Below are positions 8,397 through 15,201 of a stretch of DNA of 17,933 bases, one piece after another. Source of the stretch: Methanobacteriota archaeon. GTDB taxonomy: Archaea; Hydrothermarchaeota; Hydrothermarchaeia; Hydrothermarchaeales; SZUA-236. Each line of letters begins with the position of its first letter. Position 1 is the first letter of the stretch. The position numbers and the translations under genes are program-made. The notes below the pieces were generated by a model. The model was not told where the DNA came from. It searched no databases and was given only the letters and a program-made list of their open reading frames with translations. The stretch is taken from NCBI GenBank assembly GCA_003695745.1, contig RFHW01000045.1:1-17933 (forward strand), written 5' to 3'.

Positions 8397-9052
8397 GCTA
8401 AGGTTATCTCCACCTCCGAGGTCTCCATCATATGCTGGACAAGCCTCTTCGCCCAGAGAAGCTTCTTTCTCTTTATCCTCCAGTCCCTGGTGAAGGAGTA
8501 TCTCCCTGCCGGGCCTTCAAAATCCATCCCGTAAAAGGTGATCTTCCTCGGCCTGAAGTGCTCTGCAAGGAACCCTGCCCGGTCCCCATCTGTAAAACCG
8601 CCGAAGTTGAGGAGTCTGCCGAAGGGCTCTGTCTGTGTGGTCCCATAGGCGCCTGTGAAAGAGGGGGCATATCTCCTGATCTCCTCCATGTTATCTCCGT
8701 GGGCGTGGAGGACGATTATCGCGCCCTCCCTGTTAGCGGCCTGTATATCATCTATCCTCCCGTCAAGGTCTGTCACCACCATATGGGGGATCACCCCCTT
8801 CTCCTGCAGGAAGGTGCAGGCGCCATCTGCAGCGATGTTGACGCCATCTGGGATGGAGCGCAGGTCCTCAAGGGAAGGGCCGGCGCCGAATATGTTGACC
8901 TCCCTGCCACGAATAAGCCCCTCAAGTATGAGCGGGCTCTCTGTGCTCAGCAGTGAATTCAGGAGCGAGGCCGATGCCATGTCGGCCTCCTCTGAGAACC
9001 CGAAATCACTCAGGATCTCCCGGTAAAATCCAAGCCACACTTGCATTTCCAT
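8393..9052 (-). CDS. mptE: 6-hydroxymethyl-7,8-dihydropterin pyrophosphokinase MptE
   Basis: This 219-residue protein matches the archaeal MptE family (DUF115). MptE transfers pyrophosphate from ATP to 6-hydroxymethyl-7,8-dihydropterin, an early step of tetrahydromethanopterin synthesis, and is unrelated in fold to bacterial FolK. Conserved blocks are visible: NIFGAGPSL at 53-61, IAADGA at 73-78, VVTDLDG at 92-98 (Asp pair likely to hold Mg2+), LHAHGDN at 115-121, GGFTDGDRA at 151-159 and YGMDFEG at 174-180. Length is typical. The first ATG at 9052 lies about 25 nt from a TATA box; a second in-frame ATG at 9046 is about 31 nt away, so the exact start is open between them. It heads a two-gene operon with the downstream glycosyltransferase-like gene. 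It indicates an organism using H4MPT-type C1 carriers. Confidence 0.92.
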   Translation of the reverse strand: MEMQVWLGFYREILSDFGFSEEADMASASLLNSLLSTESPLILEGLIRGREVNIFGAGPSLEDLRSIPDGVNIAADGACTFLQEKGVIPHMVVTDLDGRIDDIQAANREGAIIVLHAHGDNMEEIRRYAPSFTGAYGTTQTEPFGRLLNFGGFTDGDRAGFLAEHFRPRKITFYGMDFEGPAGRYSFTRDWRIKRKKLLWAKRLVQHMMETSEVEITLA

Positions 9053-9071
9053 ACAAATAAATCAATAAAAA

Positions 9072-9082
9072 GGTTTATATGC
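9072..9082 (-). promoter_or_regulatory. TATA box of the mptE operon
   Basis: Minus-strand GCATATAAACC, centred about 25 nt upstream of the first mptE ATG. No Shine-Dalgarno sequence is visible, so the transcript is probably leaderless or carries a few leader bases. It shares the 126-bp divergent intergenic region 9053-9178 with the promoter of the plus-strand envelope gene. Confidence 0.55.
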
Positions 9083-9130
9083 CTAATGCCTGCTATTTTT
9101 GAGTGTTAATGGTAAAAACCGGTAGGGCAA

Positions 9131-9143
9131 AACTATAAATATC
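9131..9143 (+). promoter_or_regulatory. TATA box of the envelope-protein gene pair, with a downstream ribosome site
   Basis: Plus-strand AACTATAAATATC is a near-consensus archaeal box. Transcription would start near 9160-9165, leaving a short leader that holds AAGGAG at 9165-9170, 8 nt before the ATG at 9179. Here, unlike several neighbours, the message seems to have a leader with a ribosome-binding site. Confidence 0.55.
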
Positions 9144-9178
9144 AACGGAATGGAATAAAATGGCAAGGAGCAATTAGC

Positions 9179-10411
9179 ATGGTTGGGGAGAAAAAAGAAG
9201 AGGATATTGTTGGAAGGCTGGAGGCGTTGCGGAAGAAGGTCCCGCCCGCGCCCCCTGGAGGCGCGCCTCCCAAGGCGCCGTCACCGGCGCCGCCAGCTGC
9301 CGATGAAAGGAGGCGGAGGCTGGCACGTATACTTGGGATCCTTGTGATAGTCATAGTCCTTGGCTCTGTCTTCTATGTGGGGTACACGATGTTCATAAGG
9401 CCCATGAAGACCCCTGCTCCCACCATGGCCCCCTCAGGCGAGGAGCAGGCGCAGGAGCAGGCGAGGCTTGCAGAGCTTGCCAAGGCAAAATCTGAGAAGA
9501 TAAAGGCCATAAACGATGCCTTTGCAGGGCTGCCGCAGGACTACACCACTGCCAAGGCCGGGCTCATAGAGAAGGTCAACTCAGCCGCCACCAAGGCAGA
9601 GGTTGAGGCCGTTGACCATGTGACCCCTGCAACAGAGGCATGGAGGAGCTACAGGACAGACATCCTTGAGGAGAAATCCACCATCACAGGCAAGGTCATC
9701 GCCTATGTGGGCGACAGGCTCATCAAAGGTGTGGAGGAGATTAGAAGGCAGATCGACAGAGGCACCCTTCCAGAGCTGCAGGAGATGACCATCAAAGAGG
9801 CCTACACAGAGTACATACCCATCAGGCTTCCAAGGGAGCAGATCACAGGCGGCTTTGCCGAGGTGGGTGACATGGTGAACATCCACTACCGGTGGACCGA
9901 GAAGGTGAACGGCACCGATGTGGACAGGATAAAGTATCTGGCCAAGAACGGCCGTATCGTTGCCATCATGAGGGCTGCAAGCACCATATCCCTCTCTGAA
10001 AGCCAGAGCCAGACAGAGCTTGGCGGCGGGAGCGAGGGCAAGGGCAATGTAACGTCGCTCACACTCGGCAGCGGCGGCATATCCATATCTGACGGACCCT
10101 ATGGCGCCAGCGTGGGGTACAAGACGCTGGAAAGGTCCACCTCATATACGGTGAACCTTGCCGAGGTGCAGAAGGCGGCTGTTGCGAACCGGATCCCTGA
10201 GGAGGAGCTGATGAAGGATCTGGAGAAATACGGTGTCAGGCTCACCGAGATGGAGAGGGAGACGAACATCGGCGACCTGGATGCAGAGTATCTCATGCTT
10301 GTGGAGGTGTCAGAGGAAGAGGCAAGCGAAGTTGTGCTGAGGCTGCTCGATAAGAATGATAAGGCTAACATCTTGGTTACGATCTCAAAACCGCCCTCAT
10401 GGGCAAGTTGA
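9179..10411 (+). CDS. Membrane-anchored envelope protein, possibly DUF515 family
   Basis: This 410-residue protein has a cytoplasmic N-terminus with a Pro/Ala-rich linker at 21-40, a basic stop (RRRRLAR) at 44-50, one membrane helix at about 50-73, and a large outer part. After the helix come a second Pro-rich stretch, a charged helical region at 88-140 and a beta-rich region. The segment EYIPIRLPREQITGGFAEVGDMVNIHYR at 211-238, followed by KNGRIVAIMRAAS, looks faintly like the SAF/CpaB pilus-assembly pattern of a periplasmic domain with a PGD-type turn. Residues 370-404 (YLMLVEVSEEEA to ILVTISKP) resemble the C-terminal strand pair of that family. I recall methanogen DUF515 proteins with this architecture, but cannot confirm it. 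The gene is followed 10 nt downstream by a gene for a secreted protein, so the two likely work together at the cell surface. Function is unknown. Confidence 0.75.
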   Translation: MVGEKKEEDIVGRLEALRKKVPPAPPGGAPPKAPSPAPPAADERRRRLARILGILVIVIVLGSVFYVGYTMFIRPMKTPAPTMAPSGEEQAQEQARLAELAKAKSEKIKAINDAFAGLPQDYTTAKAGLIEKVNSAATKAEVEAVDHVTPATEAWRSYRTDILEEKSTITGKVIAYVGDRLIKGVEEIRRQIDRGTLPELQEMTIKEAYTEYIPIRLPREQITGGFAEVGDMVNIHYRWTEKVNGTDVDRIKYLAKNGRIVAIMRAASTISLSESQSQTELGGGSEGKGNVTSLTLGSGGISISDGPYGASVGYKTLERSTSYTVNLAEVQKAAVANRIPEEELMKDLEKYGVRLTEMERETNIGDLDAEYLMLVEVSEEEASEVVLRLLDKNDKANILVTISKPPSWAS

Positions 10412-10421
10412 GGGTGTAGCC

Positions 10422-11570
10422 TTGCGATATGCGGTCGTCCTCTTTGCGCTGCTACTGGGCACTGCAGCGGTTCATGGCGCGCTTACACCTCCATCCACCG
10501 GTAGGACGGGGCTGAATTACATAACCCTCTCCAACATAAGCCATGACCCTGCCAAGTTCTACACCGTGATCGAGGCCACCGTGGAGAACACAGGCTTTGA
10601 AAAGGTCTTCATAGCTCTGCCTGAGGACTGGGAATATGACCCGGCGCTCTACTCTGCAAAGGGCGAGCCAATCATAGTGAGCAAACCCGACCTCCACAGG
10701 AAATACGGGAGCCCGAATGACAGAAACTCCTTCATCAACAACCACTTCGTCTTCTGGCAGAGAGGCGGCTTTGCAATAAGCAAGGGGAGCCCTATAAAGT
10801 TCATCTATGAAGACGGCACCTTTCACTATGGCTGGTTCGTCCGGCCCAATGAGCGTCTTGTCTTCACCATCAAGATGTCGCCGCCCACAGACCAGACCGA
10901 GGGTGTGATAGACCCCTTTGAGATAGAGCAGAACCGCTCAGACATCCGTGTAATTGAATGGAACCAGGAGTTCTATGCATACCCGGAGACAATCGGAAGC
11001 GCGAGAGCGGTGGGCTTCATGGCAGCCCCGTGGGTGGTGAAAGGGGCAACCATGGTGGAGGCCACCCCCGGCGTGTATGTGAACCTCAGCGGCCTCAGGG
11101 GCGAATACTATTTCGAGCTCGTCGAGCCTGAGAAAAACCTCTCTTCACAGGCCTCTTCAGAGGAGCTCACGGTGCCTGCATGGGATGAGTGGTTCAGCGG
11201 CTCAGGCGTCTATGCCCTCAATCCTGTGGGGCTTGCCTCTTTGAAGGAAGGTCCACCTGAGATACCTGAGATCAACAAGACCCAGGAGGAAAAGAAGGTT
11301 TCAGAGCCGCTTTTCATCCCTGTGTGGTACATCGGCATGGACTTCTACTCCACGCTGGGCATCCAGACCACCCAGGGTCCTGCTGTGAGATACAGGTATG
11401 AGTGGAAGCGGGACCGCGTCATCGAAGGCGTGGATGCAAGCCTCTACACAAAGGAGCCGGCCACGTTGACAGAGCTCTATGGCAGCGGGTCAACGATCAC
11501 CGTGGAGCCTGTATCCAAGAAGACGCTGGACCTTGCGACCGTGCCAGAGTGGTATGCCTGGTTCTCCTAG
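10422..11570 (+). CDS. Secreted protein of unknown function with repeated TVPxWxxWFS motif
   Basis: I do not recognise this protein. It has 382 residues when started at the TTG at 10422. That start gives MRYAVVLFALLLGTAAVHGA, a clean signal peptide with a likely cleavage after AVHG-A, and a GAGGGTG site lies 5-6 nt upstream. An in-frame ATG at 10356 would overlap the previous gene by 56 nt and bury the signal peptide behind 22 polar residues. The mature part is rich in aromatic residues and beta-prone sequence, with several possible N-glycosylation sites such as NLS at 221-223 and 239-241, NRS and NKT. The 10-residue motif TVPxWxxWFS appears at 250-259 and again as the last ten residues (373-382). 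There is no C-terminal membrane helix. It likely forms an operon with the preceding membrane-anchored protein. Its stop codon is shared with the convergent aminotransferase gene. Confidence 0.75.
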   Translation: MRYAVVLFALLLGTAAVHGALTPPSTGRTGLNYITLSNISHDPAKFYTVIEATVENTGFEKVFIALPEDWEYDPALYSAKGEPIIVSKPDLHRKYGSPNDRNSFINNHFVFWQRGGFAISKGSPIKFIYEDGTFHYGWFVRPNERLVFTIKMSPPTDQTEGVIDPFEIEQNRSDIRVIEWNQEFYAYPETIGSARAVGFMAAPWVVKGATMVEATPGVYVNLSGLRGEYYFELVEPEKNLSSQASSEELTVPAWDEWFSGSGVYALNPVGLASLKEGPPEIPEINKTQEEKKVSEPLFIPVWYIGMDFYSTLGIQTTQGPAVRYRYEWKRDRVIEGVDASLYTKEPATLTELYGSGSTITVEPVSKKTLDLATVPEWYAWFS

Positions 11571-11573
11571 GAG
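11564..11573. other. Ten-base palindrome holding both convergent stop codons
   Basis: CTCCTAGGAG is a perfect palindrome. Its central CTAG supplies TAG on the plus strand (11568-11570) for the secreted-protein gene and TAG on the minus strand (11567-11569) for the aminotransferase gene. The two coding regions therefore meet with a 4-bp overlap and no intergenic space. Confidence 0.9.
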
Positions 11574-12721
11574 CTGATGAACCGCTCTATCCTGTCAAGG
11601 GCTGTTTTCAGGTCCTCCATGGCCGTTGCATAGGAGCATCTGACGAATCCCTCGCCGCTCTCGCCAAAGGCGGTTCCAGGCACCACAGCCACCTTCTCTT
11701 CCTTCAGGAGCCCGGTGGAGAACTCCTCGGAGGTGAGGGATGTGGAGGTTATATCCGGGAAGGCGTAGAAGGCGCCTCCAGGGGTTGCGCATGGAAGGCC
11801 GAGGTCGTTGAGGCGCTTCACAATAACGTTCCGCCGCCTCTTGTATTCACGGACCATGGCATCCACCTCCTTCTTGCCGTGGCGCAGCGCCTCGATAGCC
11901 GACATCTGGCCTGTTATGGGTGCGCAGAGCATGGTATACTGGTGGAGCTTCATCATGGCCTCTGTGATCTCCGGGGAAGCCAGCGAGAACCCGATCCTGA
12001 AGCCTGTCATGGCATAGGCCTTTGAGAAGCCGTCAAGGAGGATGGTCCGCTCCTTCATGCCGTTGAGGGATGAAAAGGGCCTGTGGACGCCTTCATAGGT
12101 GAGCATCCAGTACACCTCGTCTGAGATGACGATCAGGTCGTGCTCAACAACCACATCTGCTATTTCTTCAAGCTCCTTCTCTGACATGGTGGCGCCTGTG
12201 GGGTTGTTGGGGTAGTTGAGGACAAGGGCCTTTGTCCTGTCTGTTATCGCCTTTTCCAGCGCCTCCGGGGTCAGCTTAAAACCATCATCTGCAGATGTTG
12301 CAACCGCCACCGGCACTCCGCCGGCAAAGGTGACGCAGGGCTTATAGGAGACGTAGCTCGGCTCGTGGACGATCACCTCGTCCCCAGGGTTCACAACGGC
12401 CCGTATGGCCAGGTCATAGGCCTCGCTCACGCCTGTTGTGACGAGTATCTCTCCCTCAGGGTCGTATTGGAGACCGTGCCTTTTACCGTAGAAGCGGGAT
12501 ATCTCCTCACGAAGCTCAAGGAGGCCGAAGTTGGAGGTGTACATGGTGTATCCCTGCTCAAGGGAATAGATGCAGGCCTCCCTGATGTGCCATGGCGTGA
12601 CAAAGTCCGGCTCTCCCACGCCGAGGGATATGACATCCGGCATGCCGATGACCATCTCGAAGAACCGTCTGATGCCGGAGGGCGGGACAGCCTTTGCGCG
12701 GCTCGATACAGGGTCTCTCAT
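11567..12721 (-). CDS. Pyridoxal-phosphate aminotransferase, class I/II
   Basis: This 384-residue enzyme belongs to fold-type I aminotransferases of the aspartate/aromatic group. Landmarks are GEPDF at 36-40 (substrate contact), YTSNFGLLELRE at 61-72, TTGVSEA at 95-101 (phosphate binding), NYPNNPTG at 169-176 (Asn173), SDEVYW at 200-205, and DGFSKAYAMTGFRIGF at 230-245 with Lys234 forming the Schiff base and Arg242 binding the cofactor phosphate. A C-terminal FVRCSYAT should hold the substrate-carboxylate arginine. Substrate cannot be read from sequence; aspartate, aromatic amino acids or alanine are all possible in archaeal members. The gene lies 13 nt downstream of an Lrp/AsnC regulator on the same strand, a pairing common in archaea, suggesting amino-acid-responsive control. 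Its stop codon is shared with the convergent secreted-protein gene. Confidence 0.92.
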   Translation of the reverse strand: MRDPVSSRAKAVPPSGIRRFFEMVIGMPDVISLGVGEPDFVTPWHIREACIYSLEQGYTMYTSNFGLLELREEISRFYGKRHGLQYDPEGEILVTTGVSEAYDLAIRAVVNPGDEVIVHEPSYVSYKPCVTFAGGVPVAVATSADDGFKLTPEALEKAITDRTKALVLNYPNNPTGATMSEKELEEIADVVVEHDLIVISDEVYWMLTYEGVHRPFSSLNGMKERTILLDGFSKAYAMTGFRIGFSLASPEITEAMMKLHQYTMLCAPITGQMSAIEALRHGKKEVDAMVREYKRRRNVIVKRLNDLGLPCATPGGAFYAFPDITSTSLTSEEFSTGLLKEEKVAVVPGTAFGESGEGFVRCSYATAMEDLKTALDRIERFISS

Positions 12722-12734
12722 CTTTCCTGTCCCA

Positions 12735-13211
12735 TCAGGGCGAGACTAAAAGCCTCTTGTTCCTCTTCTTCCTGTGGAATATGACGCCCTGCTCCTTGTA
12801 TTTCTTGAGCATGAAATGGGTGACTGTCCCGGTGACCTGATCGAGGGTCGCAAGCTTCTCTGAGACAAAGGTGGCCACCTCCTGCAGGTTCCTGCCCTCC
12901 ACGATGACGAGGATGTCATAGGTGCCGGAGAGAAGGTATGCTGTGAGGACCTCCGGGAACTTTATGATCCTCTCTGCCACCGCGTCGTAGCCGATGCCGC
13001 GCTGAGGCGTTACCTTCACCTCGATAAGCGCCTGCACCGCTGAGTCGGCAAGGTCCTTGTTGATTATGGCGGTGTACTTCAGTATGACCCCTTTTTTCTC
13101 AAGCTCTCTGATGGCTGCCTTGACCTCGGCAGGGGATCTCCCGGTCATACGGGCTATCTCTTCCGGGGTGGTCCTTGCGTCCTTCTCCAGGATCTCAAGT
13201 ATCTCATCCAT
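12735..13211 (-). CDS. Lrp/AsnC-family transcriptional regulator
   Basis: This 158-residue protein is a full-length Lrp/AsnC (feast/famine) regulator. The winged-helix DNA-binding part is at 1-50, with the recognition region GRSPAEVKAAIRELEKKGVI at 24-43. A linker strand (YTAIINKDL) leads to the RAM ligand-binding domain at about 60-140, which contains SGTYDILVIVEG, the glycine/aspartate turn that binds amino acids in many members. The last 18 residues are basic (HRKKRNKRLLVSP) and could add DNA contact. It stands directly upstream of an aminotransferase on the same strand, 13 nt apart, so it probably regulates that gene and itself in response to an amino acid. A GGTGAG ribosome site lies 6 nt before the ATG. 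Confidence 0.93.
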   Translation of the reverse strand: MDEILEILEKDARTTPEEIARMTGRSPAEVKAAIRELEKKGVILKYTAIINKDLADSAVQALIEVKVTPQRGIGYDAVAERIIKFPEVLTAYLLSGTYDILVIVEGRNLQEVATFVSEKLATLDQVTGTVTHFMLKKYKEQGVIFHRKKRNKRLLVSP

Positions 13212-13217
13212 TTTTGG

Positions 13218-13257
13218 CTCACCATCTTGAAATGCGGGACGGCGGGTTCATAAATCT
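13218..13257 (-). promoter_or_regulatory. Promoter and ribosome-binding site of the Lrp gene
   Basis: On the minus strand AGATTTATGA (13248-13257) is TATA-like and overlaps the stop codon of the histidine kinase gene. Transcription would start near 13225, giving a short leader with GGTGAG at 13218-13223, 6 nt before the ATG at 13211. The Lrp-aminotransferase pair can therefore be transcribed independently of the kinase operon upstream. The TATA match is only moderate. Confidence 0.4.
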
Positions 13258-14780
13258 TTCTCTCCTTCCAGCGGGAGTGTGAAGCGGAAGGTTGAGCCCT
13301 TCCCCGGCGTGCTCTCCACCCACACCCGGCCCCTGTGGGCGGCCACGAGGTTTTTCACAACGGCAAGCCCTATGCCTGTGCCGCCGTATCTCCTTGTTGT
13401 GGTCGCCTCTATCTGGAAGAGGGGCTCGAATATCTTCTCAGTGTATTCAGGCTGGATGCCGATGCCCGTGTCCTTCACGCTGATCTCTATGGAGCCCTCT
13501 TTCTTTGCGGCCGTAATCTCCACCCTCCCTCCTTTCCTGTTGAACTTTATGGCATTGTCGATGAGGTTATAGAGGATCTGGCGCAGGGACCTCTCATCGC
13601 CGATGACCTCTGGCAGATCACCATCGGCGGTGTAGCTGAGGGTCACGTTCTTCTCAAGGGCCCTGAATCTCAGGTTGTCCATTGACTGTCTTATGACCCT
13701 GTTTATGTCCACCTTCCGCTTTTCCAGGACGTATCTCCCGCGGTAGACGTCTGCCACGTCAACGAGGTTGTCCACAAGCTCGTTCAGGCGTGTGAGGGCG
13801 TTCTCGCACATGGCAAGGAGGTGTTCCCGCTCCTCAGGATCCTCCTCCTCCCTGATGAGGTCGATGGCGCTCTTGGCGATGGTCACAGGCGTCCGGAACT
13901 CGTGGGAAACGTTTGAGATGATGTCGGTCTTTATCCTTTCAATGCCCTTGAGCTCCTCATAGGCCAGCTCCAGCTCCTTCTTTGACAGTGTGAGGTCCTC
14001 CAGCATGTTCATGAGTGAGTCCTTGGCAAGGCTAAGGTCCTTTGTCCGCTCCTCCACAGTGGCCTCAAGGTCCCGTGCCTGATCACGGATCCTCCTCTCC
14101 ATCTCCTTCTGCCTGGAGATGTCAGTTATGACTGCGAAGCTTCCCAGAAAGCGGCCCGCCTCATCGAACAGGGGCGATGCAGAGACAAGGACAGGGAGCT
14201 TTGAGCCGTCTTTCCTTGTGAGCTCAAGCTCGTATCTTGAGGCCGCGCCCCTGGATCTCTTCTCAAGCTCCTTTTTCAGCCTGCCCTGGCTCCTCTCATC
14301 CACAAAGGACATGACATTCCTGCCTGTTATCTCCTTCACAGGGTAGCCGAGCATCTCCGCGAGCTTGTCGTTGACCATGGTGGTCACCCCCTTCCCATCG
14401 ATGGCCCAGAAGCCGTCGTTCATGGTCTCTATGAGCTGGCGGTACCTCTTCTCAGACCTTTCAAGCACCTCCTTTGTGGCCGACATCCTCTGCAGCTCCT
14501 CGCTGCTCCCCCTGACCTCAAGCTCTGTCTCATATAGGATGATGGCCATCGACAGTATCTCAAGGAGCCTGTGAAGCACCTCGCTGCCAAGGAAGAGCTC
14601 CGCTGCAAAGGAGAGCTCAAAGACGAGCATGGAGGCCAGGAGGACGACGGCCGCTGGATAGGCCCTTTCAAAGAACACCTTTTCTGTGACACCCTTCATA
14701 TAGGGGAGGAAGTGGAACAGCTCGATGAGCGCCGCAAAGGCAAAGAGCGGGACAAGGAAATAGACGAGGTCCAGATACAT
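13248..14780 (-). CDS. Membrane PAS-domain sensor histidine kinase
   Basis: This 510-residue kinase begins with membrane segments at about 3-27, 40-63 and 68-84, then a PAS domain at about 107-225 (NDGFWAIDGKGVTTMVNDKLAEML), a long coiled coil at 225-285, and the kinase core. The phospho-acceptor is His293 in SHEFRTP. The ATP-binding domain has the N box NLIDNA (Asn405, Asn409), G1 box DTGIGI at 437-442 and G2 box GGTGIGLA at 466-473, so it should be active. I use the ATG at 14780, whose ATGA overlaps the stop of the upstream membrane-protein gene and which has GGAGG 8-9 nt before it; a longer frame from 14816 would overlap that gene by 37 nt. No response regulator is encoded in this window, so the partner must be elsewhere or the output is unconventional. 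The signal is unknown. Confidence 0.9.
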   Translation of the reverse strand: MYLDLVYFLVPLFAFAALIELFHFLPYMKGVTEKVFFERAYPAAVVLLASMLVFELSFAAELFLGSEVLHRLLEILSMAIILYETELEVRGSSEELQRMSATKEVLERSEKRYRQLIETMNDGFWAIDGKGVTTMVNDKLAEMLGYPVKEITGRNVMSFVDERSQGRLKKELEKRSRGAASRYELELTRKDGSKLPVLVSASPLFDEAGRFLGSFAVITDISRQKEMERRIRDQARDLEATVEERTKDLSLAKDSLMNMLEDLTLSKKELELAYEELKGIERIKTDIISNVSHEFRTPVTIAKSAIDLIREEEDPEEREHLLAMCENALTRLNELVDNLVDVADVYRGRYVLEKRKVDINRVIRQSMDNLRFRALEKNVTLSYTADGDLPEVIGDERSLRQILYNLIDNAIKFNRKGGRVEITAAKKEGSIEISVKDTGIGIQPEYTEKIFEPLFQIEATTTRRYGGTGIGLAVVKNLVAAHRGRVWVESTPGKGSTFRFTLPLEGEKDL

Positions 14781-15151
14781 CAGCCCTGCCTCCTGATCCG
14801 CAGCAAAAGGAGCCATGCGCCAAGGACCCCCAGGTCTATGAGGAGGAGGAGCGCTGCTTCAAGGACCTCAGATGTCTCCTCAAGGAAGCGGGCCTCTGCC
14901 TCTGTCGCTGCCATGAGGGAAAAATGCTCCAGCACCTCTGAGATTATGAGCAGGACCAGGGGGAGGAACAACACGAAGAGGATCGCCCTGAGGAGGGCCA
15001 TGTGCTTCTCAAGCCCTTTTCTTGTTGCCTCGGAGGTGAGCTCCTCCCTCCCGAGAACAACTGCTATGAGCAGCCCTGCTGTCAGGGGCAGGGCCAAGAG
15101 CACCTCTGCCCTGAGGACTGCCTCAACGTTCGGCCATGCTCCAGCTACCAC
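14780..15151 (-). CDS. Small three-helix membrane protein coupled to the histidine kinase
   Basis: I do not recognise this 123-residue protein. It has three likely membrane helices, at about 14-34, 52-71 and 97-117, a charged acidic stretch between the second and third (EHFSLMAATEAEARFLEE at 75-92), and a basic C-terminus (RIRRQG). Start is a GTG at 15151 with AGGT 5 nt upstream. Its stop overlaps the kinase ATG as ATGA, so the two are made together. Its layout of hydrophobic helices flanking a Glu-rich loop is similar to the N-terminal membrane region of the kinase itself. An accessory sensing subunit, or a duplicated membrane sensor module, is the simplest idea but is inference. Confidence 0.7.
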   Translation of the reverse strand: MVAGAWPNVEAVLRAEVLLALPLTAGLLIAVVLGREELTSEATRKGLEKHMALLRAILFVLFLPLVLLIISEVLEHFSLMAATEAEARFLEETSEVLEAALLLLIDLGVLGAWLLLLRIRRQG

Positions 15152-15165
15152 GCCCGACCTTTATG

Positions 15166-15190
15166 TTTTTTATAATTGATAAATATATGC
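15166..15190 (-). promoter_or_regulatory. AT-rich promoter region of the histidine-kinase operon
   Basis: Two TATA-like elements lie side by side on the minus strand: ATATATTTAT (15181-15190) and AATTATAAAAAA (15166-15177). The outer one is about 34 nt from the GTG at 15151 and would leave a short leader containing AGGT; the inner one is about 21 nt away, closer than usual. Which is used cannot be decided by eye. Confidence 0.45.
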
Positions 15191-15201
15191 TCACACCCCA
15201 C

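Noticed and set aside
9160..9177. Short ATG-to-TAG frame of five codons plus stop in the leader of the envelope gene.
   Set aside because: Five codons is too short to claim as an upstream coding unit. AAGGAG inside it serves as ribosome site for the main gene.
11402..12025. Plus-strand frame of 207 codons across the convergent junction.
   Set aside because: It runs through the aminotransferase in antisense and the secreted-protein gene in another frame, and has no family features.
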